32,738 nucleotides of DNA from an uncultured Pseudoxanthomonas sp. (GCA_946886405.1 CAMPIO010000038.1:1-32738); one strand, 5' to 3'; positions 7,238 to 18,106 are shown, counted from the stretch's first letter. The notes: a model not told the origin generated them from the sequence alone. Program-made: numbers and translations.

Positions 7238-8419
7238 ATGGACACCCACGATTCCCGGCACGCAGCACCGACGCCTGACAAGAAACCGCGGCGCATCGAC
7301 ACGTATACGCTGCTCGGCCTGCTGGCCTGGATCGGCCTGGTGCTGATCTGCCTGGCGCCGGCCGCGCGCGCCGAGCGCATCAAGGACCTGGCGCAGGTCG
7401 GCGGCGTGCGCAGCAATCCGCTGGTCGGCTACGGCCTGGTGGTGGGTCTGGACGGCAGCGGCGACCGCACCAGCCAGGCGCCTTTCACCGTGCAGAGCCT
7501 GAAGAACATGCTGGGCGAGCTGGGCGTCAATGTTCCGGCCAACGTCAATCCGCAGCTGAAGAACGTGGCCGCCGTGGCGATCCACGCCGACCTGCCCGCT
7601 TTCGCCAAGCCCGGCCAACCGATCGACATCACCGTGTCGTCGATCGGCAACGCCACCTCGCTGCGCGGCGGTAGCCTGTTGATGGCCCCGCTGCGCGGCG
7701 CCGACGGCGAGGTCTACGCCATCGCCCAGGGCAACCTGGTGGTCGGCGGCTTCGGCGCGCAAGGCAAGGACGGCTCGCGCGTATCGGTCAACGTGCCGAG
7801 CGTGGGCCGCATTCCGAACGGCGCCACCGTCGAACGCGCGATCCCCAATGCGCTGGACAGCGGTGACGGCACGATCACGCTCAACCTGCACCGCGCCGAC
7901 TTCACCACCGTCTCGCGCATGGTCGCGGCACTGGAGCAGAATTTCGGCGCGGGCAATGCGTACGCACTGGATGCGGTCACCGTCGCCGTGCGCGCGCCTG
8001 CCGAGATGTCCCGGCGCATCAATTTCCTCGCCCAGATCGAGAACCTCGAACTGACCCCTGGCAGCGCACCAGCGAAGGTCATCGTCAACGCGCGCACCGG
8101 CACCGTCGTGATCGGCGCACAGGTGCAGGTGATGCCGGCCGCAGTCACGCATGGTTCGCTGACGGTGACGATCACCGAGTCGGCCAACGTCAGCCAGCCC
8201 AACGAATTCTCGCGTGGCGGCCAGACCGTGGTGACGCCGCAGTCCAGCGTCTCGGTCAGCCAGGAAGGCAACCGCATGTTCAAGTTCGAGGGCGGCACCT
8301 CGCTGGACGAGATCGTCCGCGCGGTCAACGAAGTGGGCGCCGCGCCCGGCGACCTGATCGCGATCCTGGAAGCCCTGAAGCAGGCCGGCGCCTTGCGCGC
8401 GGAGCTCGAGGTGATCTGA
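7238..8419 (+). CDS. flgI: Flagellar P-ring protein FlgI
   Basis: A 393-residue periplasmic protein that forms the P ring in the peptidoglycan layer. A Sec signal peptide has an unusually long charged N region of about 23 residues, then a hydrophobic stretch and a probable cut after A45 ([10 protein letters not shown]). The mature protein begins with the family signature [26 protein letters not shown] (abridged) and ends with the conserved [31 protein letters not shown] region. No internal Met lies near the hydrophobic stretch, which supports the long start. One base separates it from flgJ. Confidence 0.96.
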   Translation: MDTHDSRHAAPTPDKKPRRIDTYTLLGLLAWIGLVLICLAPAARAERIKDLAQVGGVRSNPLVGYGLVVGLDGSGDRTSQAPFTVQSLKNMLGELGVNVPANVNPQLKNVAAVAIHADLPAFAKPGQPIDITVSSIGNATSLRGGSLLMAPLRGADGEVYAIAQGNLVVGGFGAQGKDGSRVSVNVPSVGRIPNGATVERAIPNALDSGDGTITLNLHRADFTTVSRMVAALEQNFGAGNAYALDAVTVAVRAPAEMSRRINFLAQIENLELTPGSAPAKVIVNARTGTVVIGAQVQVMPAAVTHGSLTVTITESANVSQPNEFSRGGQTVVTPQSSVSVSQEGNRMFKFEGGTSLDEIVRAVNEVGAAPGDLIAILEALKQAGALRAELEVI

Positions 8420-8420
8420 C

Positions 8421-9485
8421 ATGGCCAGCATGCCCATCGGAACGCTGAATCCCTCACTGTCGCTGGCCGATGCCGGCGGCAAGCCGGACAACGCGCGCAT
8501 CCACGACGTCGCACGCAAGCTGGAAGGCCAGTTCGCGCAGATGATGATCAAGTGCATGCGCGAGGCCGGCTTTGGCGATTCGCTGTTCCCCGGCGAGAAC
8601 CAGGTGTTCCGCGACATGTACGACCAGCAGATCGCCAAGGCAATGAGCGAAGGTCGCGGTCTTGGCCTGGCGCCGATGATTGCGCGCCAGTTGGGCGCAA
8701 CCGACAGCAGCACGCCGGCCGTTCCCGCCACCACGGCGCTGTCCGCATACAAGCGCCTGCTGCCGGGCAACGAAGCCGATTCCATGCTCGACGCCATCGC
8801 AGGCCGCGGCATCGGCAGCAACGCCGCGCGCCACGATGCCGGCGTGCCGGCCACGATCACGCTGGACACCATCACCGTACGTCCGGACGCCGCCTGCGAC
8901 GAGGTGGAACAGGTCGCGTCGGCGGATCCGTCGAAGTACGCGCGGAATACACCCGAGCGCTTTGTCGCCGAGATCTGGGATCACGCCAGGCAGGCGGCGA
9001 AGGAGCTGGGGGTGGATCCACGCGCACTGGTCGCGCAGGCCGCGCTGGAGACCGGCTGGGGCAAGCGCCAGATCCGCACGGGCGACGGCGACAGCGCGCA
9101 CAACCTGTTCGGCATCAAGGCCACCGGCTGGAAGGGCGAGCGTGCCCGCACCGCCACGCATGAATACAGCAACGGCGTGAAGCACAGCGAGACCGCCGAC
9201 TTCCGCGCGTATGCCTCGCCCGCCGAAAGCTTCGCCGACTACGTCCGCCTGCTGAAGAACAATCCGCGCTACCAGCAGGCACTGGCGGCCGGCAAGGACA
9301 TCGCCGGCTTCGCCCGCGGCCTGCAGCGCGCCGGTTACGCGACCGATCCCACTTACGCCAACAAGATCGCCTCGATCGCCAACGGCCCGACGCTCGGCAA
9401 GGTGTTGTCGAGCATCGGCGACACCGTCGGCGGCAAGGTCGGCGGACTTGTCGGCAACGCCATCGGCAACGCGCTGCGGCGCTGA
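8421..9485 (+). CDS. flgJ: Flagellar rod assembly protein / peptidoglycan hydrolase FlgJ
   Basis: A 354-residue bifunctional protein exported to the periplasm. The N-terminal rod-binding domain (about 28-90, LEGQFAQMMIKCMREAG, LGLAPMIARQL) acts as rod cap. A proline/alanine-rich linker leads to a glucosaminidase-type muralytic domain (about 175-330), which opens peptidoglycan for the growing rod. The catalytic glutamate is probably E210 in QAALETGWGKR. It starts one base after the flgI stop, so translation is probably coupled. The extra C-terminal glycine-rich tail (VGGKVGGLVGNAIGNALRR) resembles a glycine-zipper; its role is unknown. Confidence 0.95.
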   Translation: MASMPIGTLNPSLSLADAGGKPDNARIHDVARKLEGQFAQMMIKCMREAGFGDSLFPGENQVFRDMYDQQIAKAMSEGRGLGLAPMIARQLGATDSSTPAVPATTALSAYKRLLPGNEADSMLDAIAGRGIGSNAARHDAGVPATITLDTITVRPDAACDEVEQVASADPSKYARNTPERFVAEIWDHARQAAKELGVDPRALVAQAALETGWGKRQIRTGDGDSAHNLFGIKATGWKGERARTATHEYSNGVKHSETADFRAYASPAESFADYVRLLKNNPRYQQALAAGKDIAGFARGLQRAGYATDPTYANKIASIANGPTLGKVLSSIGDTVGGKVGGLVGNAIGNALRR

Positions 9486-9499
9486 TCCAGGGAGCACGC

Positions 9500-11380
9500 A
9501 TGTCCAACCTTCTCGCCACCGGCAGCAGCGCCCTCCTCGCTTTCCAGCGAGCGCTGTCCACGGTCAGCCACAACGTCGCCAACATCAACACGCCCGGCTA
9601 TTCGCGCCAGCGTGCCGAGTTCGAGGCGCGCGACGGCACCTACTTCGGCCAGGGCTACCAGGGCAATGGCGTGCAGATCGTCGACGTGCGCCGCATGGCG
9701 GACTCGCTGGCGACCTCGCGCCTGCTCGATAGCGGCGGCGAACTGTCGCGCCTGCAGCAGCTGTCGGTGCTGTCCACGCGCCTGGACCAGTTGTTCTCCG
9801 AGAAGGCGACGGGCATCAGTGCGCCGTGGTCCAGCTTCTTCGATTCGGTCAGCGCGCTGTCCTCCAATTCGGCCGGCTCCGCCGACCGTGAAAGCGTGCT
9901 GGCCCAGGCGAATGCGCTGGTGACCCGCTTCCGCCAGATCGACCAGCATCTCGACGGCCTGGATACCGAAGTCAATGCGGGCCTGACCGCCGCCACCGGC
10001 GAAGTCAACCGGCTGGCGAAGGAGATCGCCCAGCTCAATGGCCAGATCGGCGGCAGCACTAACCCGTCCGGCGACCTGCTGGACCGTCGTGACCAGCTGA
10101 TCAGCGAACTGGTCGGCTTCACCGGTGGCAACGCAGTGACGCAGGACGGCGGCCTGGTCAACGTCTTCAGTGCGGGCGGACAGCCGCTGGTGGTCGGCGC
10201 GAGGGCCAGCACGCTGGTCACCGTCCCCGATGCTTATCGCCCGGAACGGCTGCAGGTGGCGCTGGAGACCAATGGCCAGCGCATCACGCTCGACAAGCGC
10301 GCCATGGGCGGGCAGATAGGCGGCCTGATCGAATTCCGCACCACGGTGCTGGATCCGGCGGCCGCGGAACTGGGTCGCGTCGCCACCTCGCTGGCCGACA
10401 CGTTCAATGCCGGCCACCGTGCCGGCATGGACCAGTACGGTCAGCTGGGCGCGGATTTCTTCAGCCTGCCGGCGCCGCGCATCTCGTCGAATGCCGGCAA
10501 CACCGGCAACGCCGTGCTGCAGACCGCCGTCGGGAGTGTCTCCGCGCTCAATTCGCAGAACGTGCTGCTTCGCTTCGACGGCAGCGCATGGGTGGCAACG
10601 CATCCCGGCACCGGTGCCGCCATCGCGACTACCGGCACCGGCACCGCTGTCGATCCACTGGTGGTGAATGGCGTTGAACTCGTGCTCGCGTCCGGCACAC
10701 CGGCCGCCAACGACCGCTTCCTGCTTCAGCCTACCGCAGGCGCTGCCGGCAACCTGAGCGTGGCGATCAGCGACCCGGGGCGCATCGCGGCGGCCACGCC
10801 GGTCAAGGCAACGACCGACATGGCCAACACCGGCAGCGGCAAGCTGAGTGGCCTGAAGGTGCTGGACGCCGGCAATGCCGGCTTGCTCGCACCGGTGGAC
10901 ATCGAATTCATCGATGCTACGCAGTACACCATCAACGGCACTGGACCCTTCGCCTATACACCGGGACAGACGATCGCCTCGAACGGCTGGAGTCTGGTGC
11001 TGGACGGTGCACCCGCCGCCGGCGATACCTTCAGCGTGGGTCCGACCGGCGCCAACTCCAGCGACAACGGCAACGCCAAGCTGCTGTCGAACCTGGACGA
11101 CGCGCGCGCGCTCAACGGCGGCACCCTGACACTCAATGGCGCCATCGGCGGCCTGACCACGCAGGTCGGTTCGGCGGCACGCCAGGCCGATTACTCCGCA
11201 CAGGCGCAGCAGGTCATCCACGACCAGGCACAAGCGGCGCGTGACGCGATCTCCGGCGTCAACCTGGACGAAGAAGCCGCCGACCTGATGCGCCTGCAGC
11301 AGGCCTATCAGGCGGCATCGCAGATCATCGCCACCGCCGACACGCTCTTCCAATCCCTCCTGGCCGCGACCCGCCGATGA
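9500..11380 (+). CDS. flgK: Flagellar hook-associated protein 1 FlgK
   Basis: A 626-residue junction protein between hook and filament. The N-terminus has the family motif LSTVSHNVANINTPGYSRQRAEFE (abridged), followed by a long coiled stretch (about 75-200), a variable middle domain rich in G, A, S and T, and the C-terminal axial helix (SGVNLDEEAADLMRLQQAYQ). GGGAG precedes the ATG. The last four bases overlap the flgL start (ATGA), so translation is coupled. Length lies in the family range for hook-associated protein 1. Confidence 0.95.
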   Translation: MSNLLATGSSALLAFQRALSTVSHNVANINTPGYSRQRAEFEARDGTYFGQGYQGNGVQIVDVRRMADSLATSRLLDSGGELSRLQQLSVLSTRLDQLFSEKATGISAPWSSFFDSVSALSSNSAGSADRESVLAQANALVTRFRQIDQHLDGLDTEVNAGLTAATGEVNRLAKEIAQLNGQIGGSTNPSGDLLDRRDQLISELVGFTGGNAVTQDGGLVNVFSAGGQPLVVGARASTLVTVPDAYRPERLQVALETNGQRITLDKRAMGGQIGGLIEFRTTVLDPAAAELGRVATSLADTFNAGHRAGMDQYGQLGADFFSLPAPRISSNAGNTGNAVLQTAVGSVSALNSQNVLLRFDGSAWVATHPGTGAAIATTGTGTAVDPLVVNGVELVLASGTPAANDRFLLQPTAGAAGNLSVAISDPGRIAAATPVKATTDMANTGSGKLSGLKVLDAGNAGLLAPVDIEFIDATQYTINGTGPFAYTPGQTIASNGWSLVLDGAPAAGDTFSVGPTGANSSDNGNAKLLSNLDDARALNGGTLTLNGAIGGLTTQVGSAARQADYSAQAQQVIHDQAQAARDAISGVNLDEEAADLMRLQQAYQAASQIIATADTLFQSLLAATRR

Positions 11381-12579
11381 ACAATCGCATCTCCACCGGC
11401 ATGATGTACCAGCAGTCGATCACCACGATGCTGGCCAAGCAGGCGAAGCTGGCGCACACGCAGCAGCAGCTCGCCAGCGGACAACGCCTGGTGACCGCCA
11501 AGGACGATCCCGTCGCCGCCGGCACCGCCGTGGGCCTGGACCGTGCCGTCGCGGAACTGGAGCGCTTCGGCATGAACGCCAACGCGGTGCAGAACCGCCT
11601 CGGCCTGCAGGAGAACGCACTGACCCGCGTGGGCGAGGCGATGGCGCGCGTGCACGAGCTGACCATCCAGGCCAACAACGCCGCGATGGGCGACGACAGC
11701 CGCCACGCCATCAGTACCGAGCTGAAGGCGATCTACGCCGGCCTGCTGGACCTGGCCAACAGCACCGACGGCGCAGGCCGCTATCTGTTCGGCGGCGCCA
11801 GCGACGGCAGCGCGCCGTTCGCCATCGCCGGTGGCAACGTGATCTACAGCGGCGACCAGACGCAGCGGCAGGTGGAAGTGGCGCCGGACATGTTCGTTGC
11901 CGACACGCTGCCCGGCAGTGAAGTGTTCCTGCGCCTGCGTACCGGCGACGGGCGTATCGACGGCCGTGCCGCCCCCGGCAATACGGGCACTGGGTTGCTG
12001 ATGGATTTCAGCGTGACCGATTCGAGCGCGTGGACCGGTGGCAGCTACACGCTCTCTTTCGGCGCCGGCAACACCTACCAGGTGCTGGATGCAGGCGGCA
12101 ATCCGGTGACGGCCGGCACCTACGCCAAGGGCGAGAGCATCGCGTTCGCCGGCGTGCAGATGAAGATCGACGGACAACCCGCGAACGGCGACAGCTTCAC
12201 GCTGGGGCCGGCAGGCAGCCGCGACATCTTCGCCACCGTGCAGGGCCTGATCGACACCCTGGACGCCAGCCCCACCACCGATGCCCAGCGCGCCGCGATG
12301 CAGAACAACCTGCAGTCGGCCATGCGCGATGTCGCGACCGCGCAGGGAAAGATGATCGATGCGCGCGCCAGCGGCGGCGCACAGCTGTCCGCCATCGAGG
12401 ACGCCGCCGCCCTGCGCGAGGCGAACAACGTCACCCTGCAGGGCACGCTGTCCACCCTGCGCGACCTGGACTGGGCCGAAGCCATCGGCCGCTACCAGAT
12501 GGAAAACACCGCGTTGCAGGCCGCCCAGACGGTCTTCATGCAGATGCAATCGCTGTCGCTGTTCAAGCTGATGGGCTGA
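11377..12579 (+). CDS. flgL: Flagellar hook-associated protein 3 FlgL
   Basis: A 400-residue flagellin-like junction protein that receives the filament. The N-terminus RISTGMMYQQSITTMLAKQ and the KDDPVAAGTAVGLDRA block match the FlgL/flagellin N domain, and the C-terminus (LRDLDWAEAIGRYQMENTAL) matches its helical C domain. It overlaps flgK by four bases and ends the operon. A strong intrinsic terminator follows 41 bases later. The flagellin gene, often next in relatives, is not present in the window. Confidence 0.95.
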   Translation: MNNRISTGMMYQQSITTMLAKQAKLAHTQQQLASGQRLVTAKDDPVAAGTAVGLDRAVAELERFGMNANAVQNRLGLQENALTRVGEAMARVHELTIQANNAAMGDDSRHAISTELKAIYAGLLDLANSTDGAGRYLFGGASDGSAPFAIAGGNVIYSGDQTQRQVEVAPDMFVADTLPGSEVFLRLRTGDGRIDGRAAPGNTGTGLLMDFSVTDSSAWTGGSYTLSFGAGNTYQVLDAGGNPVTAGTYAKGESIAFAGVQMKIDGQPANGDSFTLGPAGSRDIFATVQGLIDTLDASPTTDAQRAAMQNNLQSAMRDVATAQGKMIDARASGGAQLSAIEDAAALREANNVTLQGTLSTLRDLDWAEAIGRYQMENTALQAAQTVFMQMQSLSLFKLMG

Positions 12580-12620
12580 CCACGGCGCACGCACCCTTTT
12601 CAAGCAGTCCTTGCCCTCAC

Positions 12621-12646
12621 GCCGCGACTCCCTCGCGGCTTTTTTT
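12621..12646 (+). terminator. Intrinsic terminator after flgL
   Basis: GCCGCGA (12621-12627), loop CTCCC, TCGCGGC (12633-12639) form a perfect 7-bp GC-rich stem followed at once by seven T residues (12640-12646). This is a textbook rho-independent terminator for flgGHIJKL. Confidence 0.93.
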
Positions 12647-12652
12647 CTGCTT

Positions 12653-12838
12653 TTCTCCTTCTCCCCGCCTGCGGGGAGAAGGTGCCCGGAGGGCGGATGA
12701 GGGGCAGCTGTTCGCGCTGGACGTTCCGCATCGGGGCTGCACAAGAACGTTGAGCTTTGACTGCCGCGTAAAGATCCCCTCTCCGTTCGCCCCTCACCCG
12801 CCTTCGGCACCTTCTCCCCGCTGCGCAGGGAGAGGGAC
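12653..12838. repeat. Inverted pair of intergenic repeat units downstream of flgL
   Basis: Unit B at 12653-12704 contains a perfect 11-bp stem (CTTCTCCCCGC / GCGGGGAGAAG, 12658-12681). Unit A lies at 12792-12838 in reverse sense and is nearly identical to bases 1-47. Together they are the reverse complement of the arrangement at 1-168. Unit A also supplies the stop codon and last codons of alkB on the minus strand. The stretch between the units holds no gene. Confidence 0.7.
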
Positions 12839-13432
12839 GCTGTCCGGCCGCACCCGGAACACCACGCTGATCCGCGGTCCCTGCGCTCGCCGCGTCTTCG
12901 GGATCCCATGCTCATGCGTGCTCTGCGAAGCATGGCTCATCGACAGCACGCTGCCCGGCGCCAGATCCACCGCCAGCGTCTCGCGCCGACCTTCGCGGGC
13001 GCGGATCAGCATGCGCCGCGGGGCGCCAAGCGAGACCAGCGTGATCGGATGGCCAGCCGCCACGGTATGCAGCTTGTCGCCATGCATGGCGACACTGTCA
13101 TGGCCGTCGCGGTAGAGGTTCATGCCGATGCGCGAGTAAGGCGCCGGCGCCCTCGCCTGCACGCAGGCCAGCAGCTGCGCCAGCGGCAGGTCGGCCGGTA
13201 GCGCGTCCACGGCGTAGTTCGCCAGCAGACGGGGCACGTCGACGATGCGGTCGTACATGGGCCGCTGCAGGTGCGTCCACGCCGCGTGCGCATGCAGCAG
13301 GTCGAACCAGTGTTGCGCCGTCCCGGTTTCGATGGCGCCCGGCCAGTAGCGGATGCCGCCTTCCGCATCGTCCACCAGGTGCACCATCGCCGGCGCGAAC
13401 AGGTCATCGGTCAGGGCAGACAAGGCGCGCAT
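12794..13432 (-). CDS. alkB: AlkB-like 2-oxoglutarate/Fe(II) dioxygenase
   Basis: A 212-residue predicted DNA/RNA repair demethylase that removes alkyl lesions such as 1-methyladenine and 3-methylcytosine by oxidation. The iron triad is visible as H117 and D119 (MHGD) and H175 (THEHGIPK). R187 and R193 in RISVVFR are the 2-oxoglutarate-binding arginines. NLYRDGHDSVAMHGD and SLGAPRRM are family blocks. The ATG at 13432 lies 7 bases after the dnaE2 stop, so it is probably the last gene of the SOS operon. The final 14 or so residues, after RVRPDS, are encoded by the intergenic repeat, and the stop codon lies inside that repeat. The frame is open further upstream within dnaE2, but that part is not AlkB-like. 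Confidence 0.9.
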   Translation of the reverse strand: MRALSALTDDLFAPAMVHLVDDAEGGIRYWPGAIETGTAQHWFDLLHAHAAWTHLQRPMYDRIVDVPRLLANYAVDALPADLPLAQLLACVQARAPAPYSRIGMNLYRDGHDSVAMHGDKLHTVAAGHPITLVSLGAPRRMLIRAREGRRETLAVDLAPGSVLSMSHASQSTHEHGIPKTRRAQGPRISVVFRVRPDSVPLPAQRGEGAEGG

Positions 13433-13439
13433 GACGGGC

Positions 13440-16400
13440 TCAGTGGAAATCGCGCGAACTGGTCTGCAGTTCGCCGAGCAGATGGCTGAAGTCGTGCAGG
13501 TCGTGGGCGATGAGGTGCTGCACGCCATCCACGTGCTCCCAGCGACCGCGCACGCCCAGCAGGCGCGCACCCAGCAGGGCCTTGCGTCGCCGTTCGGCGA
13601 TGCGCGCCCAGACCACCACGTTGACCACACCGTGCTCGTCCTCCAGGGTGACGAAGATGACGCCGCTGGCCGTGCCGGGGCGCTGCCGCTGGGTGACGAT
13701 GCCGGCCACATGCACGCCGCGCCCATGTGGCAGCTCCTTCAGCTGGCGCGAATCGACCACGCGTTCACGACGCAGGCGATCGCGCAACAGGGCCAGCGGA
13801 TGCGTGCCCAGCGTCAGTCCGGTGACGCGGTAATCCGACAGCACGTCTTCGACCGGGTTCGGCGCGGGCAGTGCGATGTCGTCTTCGTCTGGGCTACCCG
13901 GCAGCAGGGGACGCTGGCGCTCGATCCCGGCGACCGCCCAGCGCGCGGCGTGGCGATGGCCGGCGAGCGACTGCAGCGCACCGGCTTCGGCCAGCGCGCT
14001 GCGGGCTTTCTCATCGAGATTCGCGCGCAGACACAAGTCGCGCACATCCGAAAAAGGCCGCTGTGCGCGCGCCACCATGATCGCCCGGCCTACCGCCTCC
14101 GACAGCCCGCCGATCTGGCGGAAGCCGAGACGCAGCGCCGCCTGCCCGTCATCGTCGACACCACGTCTGGCATGACCGCCTTCCAGCGTGTTGTCCCAGT
14201 CGCTGCACGCCACGTCCACCGGGCGGATCTCGATGCCGACGCGCCCGCCCTGCCCGCGACGCGCGTCCTGCACGATCTGGCTCGCCGAATAGAACCCCAT
14301 CGGCTGCGCGTTGAGCAGTGCGCACACGAACGCTGCCGGCTCGTGCCGCTTCAGCCAGCAGCTGATGTAGACCAGCTTGGCGAAAGACGCCGCATGGCTC
14401 TGCGGAAAGCCGTACGAACCGAAGCCCTTGATCTGCTCGAAGATCTGGTCGATGAACTCGGAGGAGTAGTTCTTATCCTCCATGAGCCGGCGGATCTTCT
14501 CGCGATGCGGCTGCATGTCACCGCCCCGGCCCCACGCCGCCATCGAACGGCGCAGGCCATCGGCTTCCGACGGCGTGTAGCCCGCATGGATCACCAGTTC
14601 CATCACCTGCTCCTGGAACAGCGGGATGCCCAGCGTGTTGCCGAGGATGGCCTCGATGCCCTCGGACGGATACGTCACCGGCTCCTTGCCCTGCCGTCGC
14701 CGCAGATACGGGTGCACCATGCCGCCCTGGATGGGACCGGGACGGACGATGGCTACTTCGATCACCAGGTCGTAGAAGGTCTTCGGCTTCAATCGCGGCA
14801 GCATGCTCATCTGCGCACGCGACTCGATCTGGAACACGCCTACCGTGTCGGCCGCCTGGATCATCGCGTAGGTGGGCTCATCGCCGCCGGGAATCTTCGC
14901 CAGGTCGATCGTGTAGCCGCGGTGTTTCGCCACCAGGTCCACCGCCTTCTGGATGCAGGTCAGCATGCCCAGGGCCAGGCAGTCGACCTTCAGCAGTTTC
15001 ATCGTTTCCAGGTCGTCCTTGTCCCACTGGATGATGGTGCGGTCGTCCATCGCGGCGTTCTCCACCGGTACGACTTCCGACAGCGGGCCGTCGTTGATGA
15101 CGAAGCCGCCGACATGCTGGGAGAGATGGCGTGGATGGCCGCGCAGCTGGGCTGTCACCGCCAGCACGCGATGGATCAGCGGGTTCTCCGGATCGAAGCC
15201 GGCTTCGCGCAGGCGCTGTTCCATCGGCGTCTCGCCATTGCCCCAGCCATAACACTCGGCCAGCAGCGCGATCTGGTCGGGCGGCAGGCCGAACGCCTTG
15301 GCGACGTCGCGCACGGCGCTCTTGCCGCGGTAGCGGATGACCGTGGCCGCCAGTGCCGCGCGACGGCGGCCGTACTTGCCGTAGACGTACTGCAGCACTT
15401 CTTCGCGGCGCGCGTGCTCGAAGTCCACGTCGATGTCCGGCGGCTCGCCCCGATCCCTGGAAAGGAAGCGCGCCATCAGCAGCCTGCTCTCGGCGGGATT
15501 CACCACGGTGATGCCCAGCGCGAAGCAGACGGCCGAGTTGGCCGATGAGCCGCGTCCCTGGCAGAGGATGTCCCGCGACTTGGCAAAGCGGACGATGTCC
15601 TCGACCGTGAGGAAAAACGCCTCATAGTTCAGTTCTTCGATCAGCGCCAGCTCGCCGTCGATCTGCTCGACCACGGAGGGCGGCACACCCAAGGGCCAGC
15701 GTTCATGCATGCCCCGCTCGGTCAGCGCGCGCAGCCAACTGGTCGGCGTATGTCCATCCGGCACCAACTCGGCGGGATACTTGTACTTCACGTCCTTCAT
15801 CGAAAACGTGCAGCGCCGGGCCAGCGCGACCGCGCGCTCCAACAATGCCGCCGGATAGATATTTCCCAACGCCCGCCGCGTGCGCAGGTGGCGCTCGCCG
15901 TTGCGGAACAGATGTTTTCCGCACTCCGCCAGCGGCGAGATGTGGCGGATCGCCGTCATCGTGTCCTGCAGCACCCGCTGCCGGCGCACGTCCATGTGCA
16001 CGTCGCCGGCGGCCACCGCCGGCATCGACAGCCGCGCCGAGAGATCGAGCAACTGCTGCAGGCGCGCGGTATCGTCCTGTTCGCGGTGCAGTTCCACCGC
16101 CAGGTGCGCACGCGCGCCGAACATGCGCTGCAGCCAGCGCCCCTGCGCTTCGTCCGGCACGCGCGCCGGCAGCCACAGTGCGAACAGTCCGCCGGCCTCC
16201 GGATCGCCCTCGCCCAGTACCTGCTCCATGTCCTGCCGCGTCAGCGTGTAGGTGCCCTTGGGCGCGGCGCGGCGCGCCGTAGTGATCAGTTCGCACAGCC
16301 GCGTGTAGCCCACGAGGTTTTCCACCAGCAGCACGCATTTCAACCCGCATCTCAGGGTGAATTCGCTGCCGACGATCAGCTTCAGCCCGGTGGCGCGCGA

Positions 16401-16682
16401 TGCCTCCAGCCCACGCACGATGCCGGCCAGCGAGCACTCGTCGGTGATCGCCAGGGCTTCGTAGCCGCAGTGCTTGGCGCGGACGAACAGGTCTTCCGCG
16501 CTGGATGCGCCACGCAGAAAGGAGAAGTCCGACAGGCAGTGCAGTTCGGCGTAAGCCGGCAGGCCGTCGTCGGCCAGCGCGTCGTCATTGGCGGCCGCAT
16601 GCGCCCGCAGCCGATGCGCGGTCTCCCAGGCGCGCGGCACGTGCGCACCCGGGTAGTCACCGCGCTCCTCATCGCGGCTCAT
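13440..16682 (-). CDS. dnaE2: Error-prone DNA polymerase DnaE2 (ImuC)
   Basis: A 1080-residue C-family polymerase alpha subunit that extends past lesions in damage-induced mutagenesis with ImuA and ImuB. The PHP domain is at about residues 43-250 ([17 protein letters not shown]). The polymerase palm has catalytic aspartates in PDIDVDF (D416, D418, D420), with the finger block [16 protein letters not shown] just before. The C-terminal helix-hairpin-helix and OB-fold (about 1000-1060, [27 protein letters not shown]) end the protein. The ATG at 16682 overlaps the imuB stop (ATGA). Length matches DnaE2, shorter than replicative DnaE1. Confidence 0.96.
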   Translation of the reverse strand: MSRDEERGDYPGAHVPRAWETAHRLRAHAAANDDALADDGLPAYAELHCLSDFSFLRGASSAEDLFVRAKHCGYEALAITDECSLAGIVRGLEASRATGLKLIVGSEFTLRCGLKCVLLVENLVGYTRLCELITTARRAAPKGTYTLTRQDMEQVLGEGDPEAGGLFALWLPARVPDEAQGRWLQRMFGARAHLAVELHREQDDTARLQQLLDLSARLSMPAVAAGDVHMDVRRQRVLQDTMTAIRHISPLAECGKHLFRNGERHLRTRRALGNIYPAALLERAVALARRCTFSMKDVKYKYPAELVPDGHTPTSWLRALTERGMHERWPLGVPPSVVEQIDGELALIEELNYEAFFLTVEDIVRFAKSRDILCQGRGSSANSAVCFALGITVVNPAESRLLMARFLSRDRGEPPDIDVDFEHARREEVLQYVYGKYGRRRAALAATVIRYRGKSAVRDVAKAFGLPPDQIALLAECYGWGNGETPMEQRLREAGFDPENPLIHRVLAVTAQLRGHPRHLSQHVGGFVINDGPLSEVVPVENAAMDDRTIIQWDKDDLETMKLLKVDCLALGMLTCIQKAVDLVAKHRGYTIDLAKIPGGDEPTYAMIQAADTVGVFQIESRAQMSMLPRLKPKTFYDLVIEVAIVRPGPIQGGMVHPYLRRRQGKEPVTYPSEGIEAILGNTLGIPLFQEQVMELVIHAGYTPSEADGLRRSMAAWGRGGDMQPHREKIRRLMEDKNYSSEFIDQIFEQIKGFGSYGFPQSHAASFAKLVYISCWLKRHEPAAFVCALLNAQPMGFYSASQIVQDARRGQGGRVGIEIRPVDVACSDWDNTLEGGHARRGVDDDGQAALRLGFRQIGGLSEAVGRAIMVARAQRPFSDVRDLCLRANLDEKARSALAEAGALQSLAGHRHAARWAVAGIERQRPLLPGSPDEDDIALPAPNPVEDVLSDYRVTGLTLGTHPLALLRDRLRRERVVDSRQLKELPHGRGVHVAGIVTQRQRPGTASGVIFVTLEDEHGVVNVVVWARIAERRRKALLGARLLGVRGRWEHVDGVQHLIAHDLHDFSHLLGELQTSSRDFH

Positions 16683-18097
16683 GCGAACCACCCGTGCAGC
16701 ATCCAGCCGCCCTGCTCGCCCGGCGGCGCGAACGCCCAGGCGCGCTGGCCCTGCGAGGTCTCCAGCACGTAATAGTCGCGGCGCGCGTCCTCGCCGTCCC
16801 ACCAGCCGCTCTCCAGCCGCTCCGGGCCGGACACGATGCGCGGATGCGGGTCGCGCAGCGGCACCGGCTGCGGCAGCAGCCAGGTCGGCCGTGGCGGACG
16901 TGCCGGCGCCTGTTCGATGCGGCCGCCATCGCCCTGCATGCGTCGCCACGCGCGTTCCGGGCGCGGATCGCCCGCAGGCGCCACGCGATGCACCGCCTCG
17001 TCGCCCAGGCGGGCACGCAGGCGTTCGCGCAGTTGCGGCCATGGCAGTTGCTGCTGCGGTCGCGTATCGAACAGATCGCGCGCCGCCGGCACGAACGGCG
17101 GCAGCTCGCGCGCCAGCAGGCGTACACCGACGACCGGGTGTTCGATCTGCACGCGCTCCAGCCGGTTGCGGGTCAGCTCGAACAGCATCGCCGGTTCGCG
17201 CTCGGCGGCCAGCAGGCCCACTTCCACATCGGTATGGCCTTCCTCATGCTCCAGCCGCAGCACGAAGCGCTGCACGCCGCCGTCGCGGATGGACAGGTAA
17301 GTGGACAGGTCGCCGATCAGCCGGCGCAGCGGAAACAGCAGCGCCATGTGGCTCTCGACTTCGTAGCCGAGTTCGATGCGCGCATCGAAGTGATCCGGCG
17401 GTGCGTAATACGCCAGCGGGTCGTCGGCCTGGCCGTACAGGCGGTCCAGGTGCTCCAGCACCGGCAGGCCGAAGCGGCGGCGCAGGCTGTCGCGCGGCAG
17501 GCCGCGCAGCGTGCGCAGGTCGCGGATGCCCATGCGGTGCAGGCGTTCGCCGGCCTCGTCCGGCAGGCGCGCGCGCCGCACCGGCACGCGGTCCAGCATG
17601 TCCGCCATCGCCGCCGGCTGCATCACCGCCAGGCCGTCGCGCAGGCCAGCGAACACGTGCGCCGCGCGCGGCGTGGGCGCCAGTGCGAGGCGATGCTGAA
17701 AACCCAGCACGCCGAGTTCCTCGCGCAACCGCGCCTCGATGCGCGGCCACGGTCCCAGCAGGCGGAAACTCGCACGCACCTCCAACACCAGGCAGCCCGG
17801 CCACTGCGCGCTGACCAGCGAACTGTGGCGGTAGGCCCAGACGGCGAGGAAGCGCTGCCAGCGCGCTTCGGCCGGCGGGTCGTGTTCGACCATCACGAAA
17901 TCCGGCAGCAACGCATGTGCGGCGGTCAGGCGCATGCCGGCCCGCAGGCCCGCCTGCGCGGCCGACGCATTCACCGCATGCAGGGTGCGCAGTTGTGCGG
18001 CGCCGCCCACCAGCGCGAGCGGCGCATCGGGATCAGGCAAACGCCGGAGGACGGCGTCCAGCGCCAGCTGCGGCAGCAGTACACAGGCCCAGAGCAT
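16679..18097 (-). CDS. imuB: ImuB, inactive Y-family polymerase-like mutasome protein
   Basis: A 472-residue protein related to Y-family polymerases that acts as the hub of the ImuA-ImuB-DnaE2 mutasome and binds the sliding clamp. The N-terminus reads [11 protein letters not shown] and the later palm block [13 protein letters not shown], so the metal-binding acidic residues of active Y-family enzymes are missing, as expected for ImuB. A little-finger-like part follows, then a QQLPW motif at about 349-353 in the position of the clamp-binding motif. The C-terminal region ends with a conserved WDG...YYVLET...W pattern. It starts 9 bases after imuA and overlaps dnaE2 by four bases. Confidence 0.95.
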   Translation of the reverse strand: MLWACVLLPQLALDAVLRRLPDPDAPLALVGGAAQLRTLHAVNASAAQAGLRAGMRLTAAHALLPDFVMVEHDPPAEARWQRFLAVWAYRHSSLVSAQWPGCLVLEVRASFRLLGPWPRIEARLREELGVLGFQHRLALAPTPRAAHVFAGLRDGLAVMQPAAMADMLDRVPVRRARLPDEAGERLHRMGIRDLRTLRGLPRDSLRRRFGLPVLEHLDRLYGQADDPLAYYAPPDHFDARIELGYEVESHMALLFPLRRLIGDLSTYLSIRDGGVQRFVLRLEHEEGHTDVEVGLLAAEREPAMLFELTRNRLERVQIEHPVVGVRLLARELPPFVPAARDLFDTRPQQQLPWPQLRERLRARLGDEAVHRVAPAGDPRPERAWRRMQGDGGRIEQAPARPPRPTWLLPQPVPLRDPHPRIVSGPERLESGWWDGEDARRDYYVLETSQGQRAWAFAPPGEQGGWMLHGWFA

Positions 18098-18106
18098 GCG
18101 CAGGCC

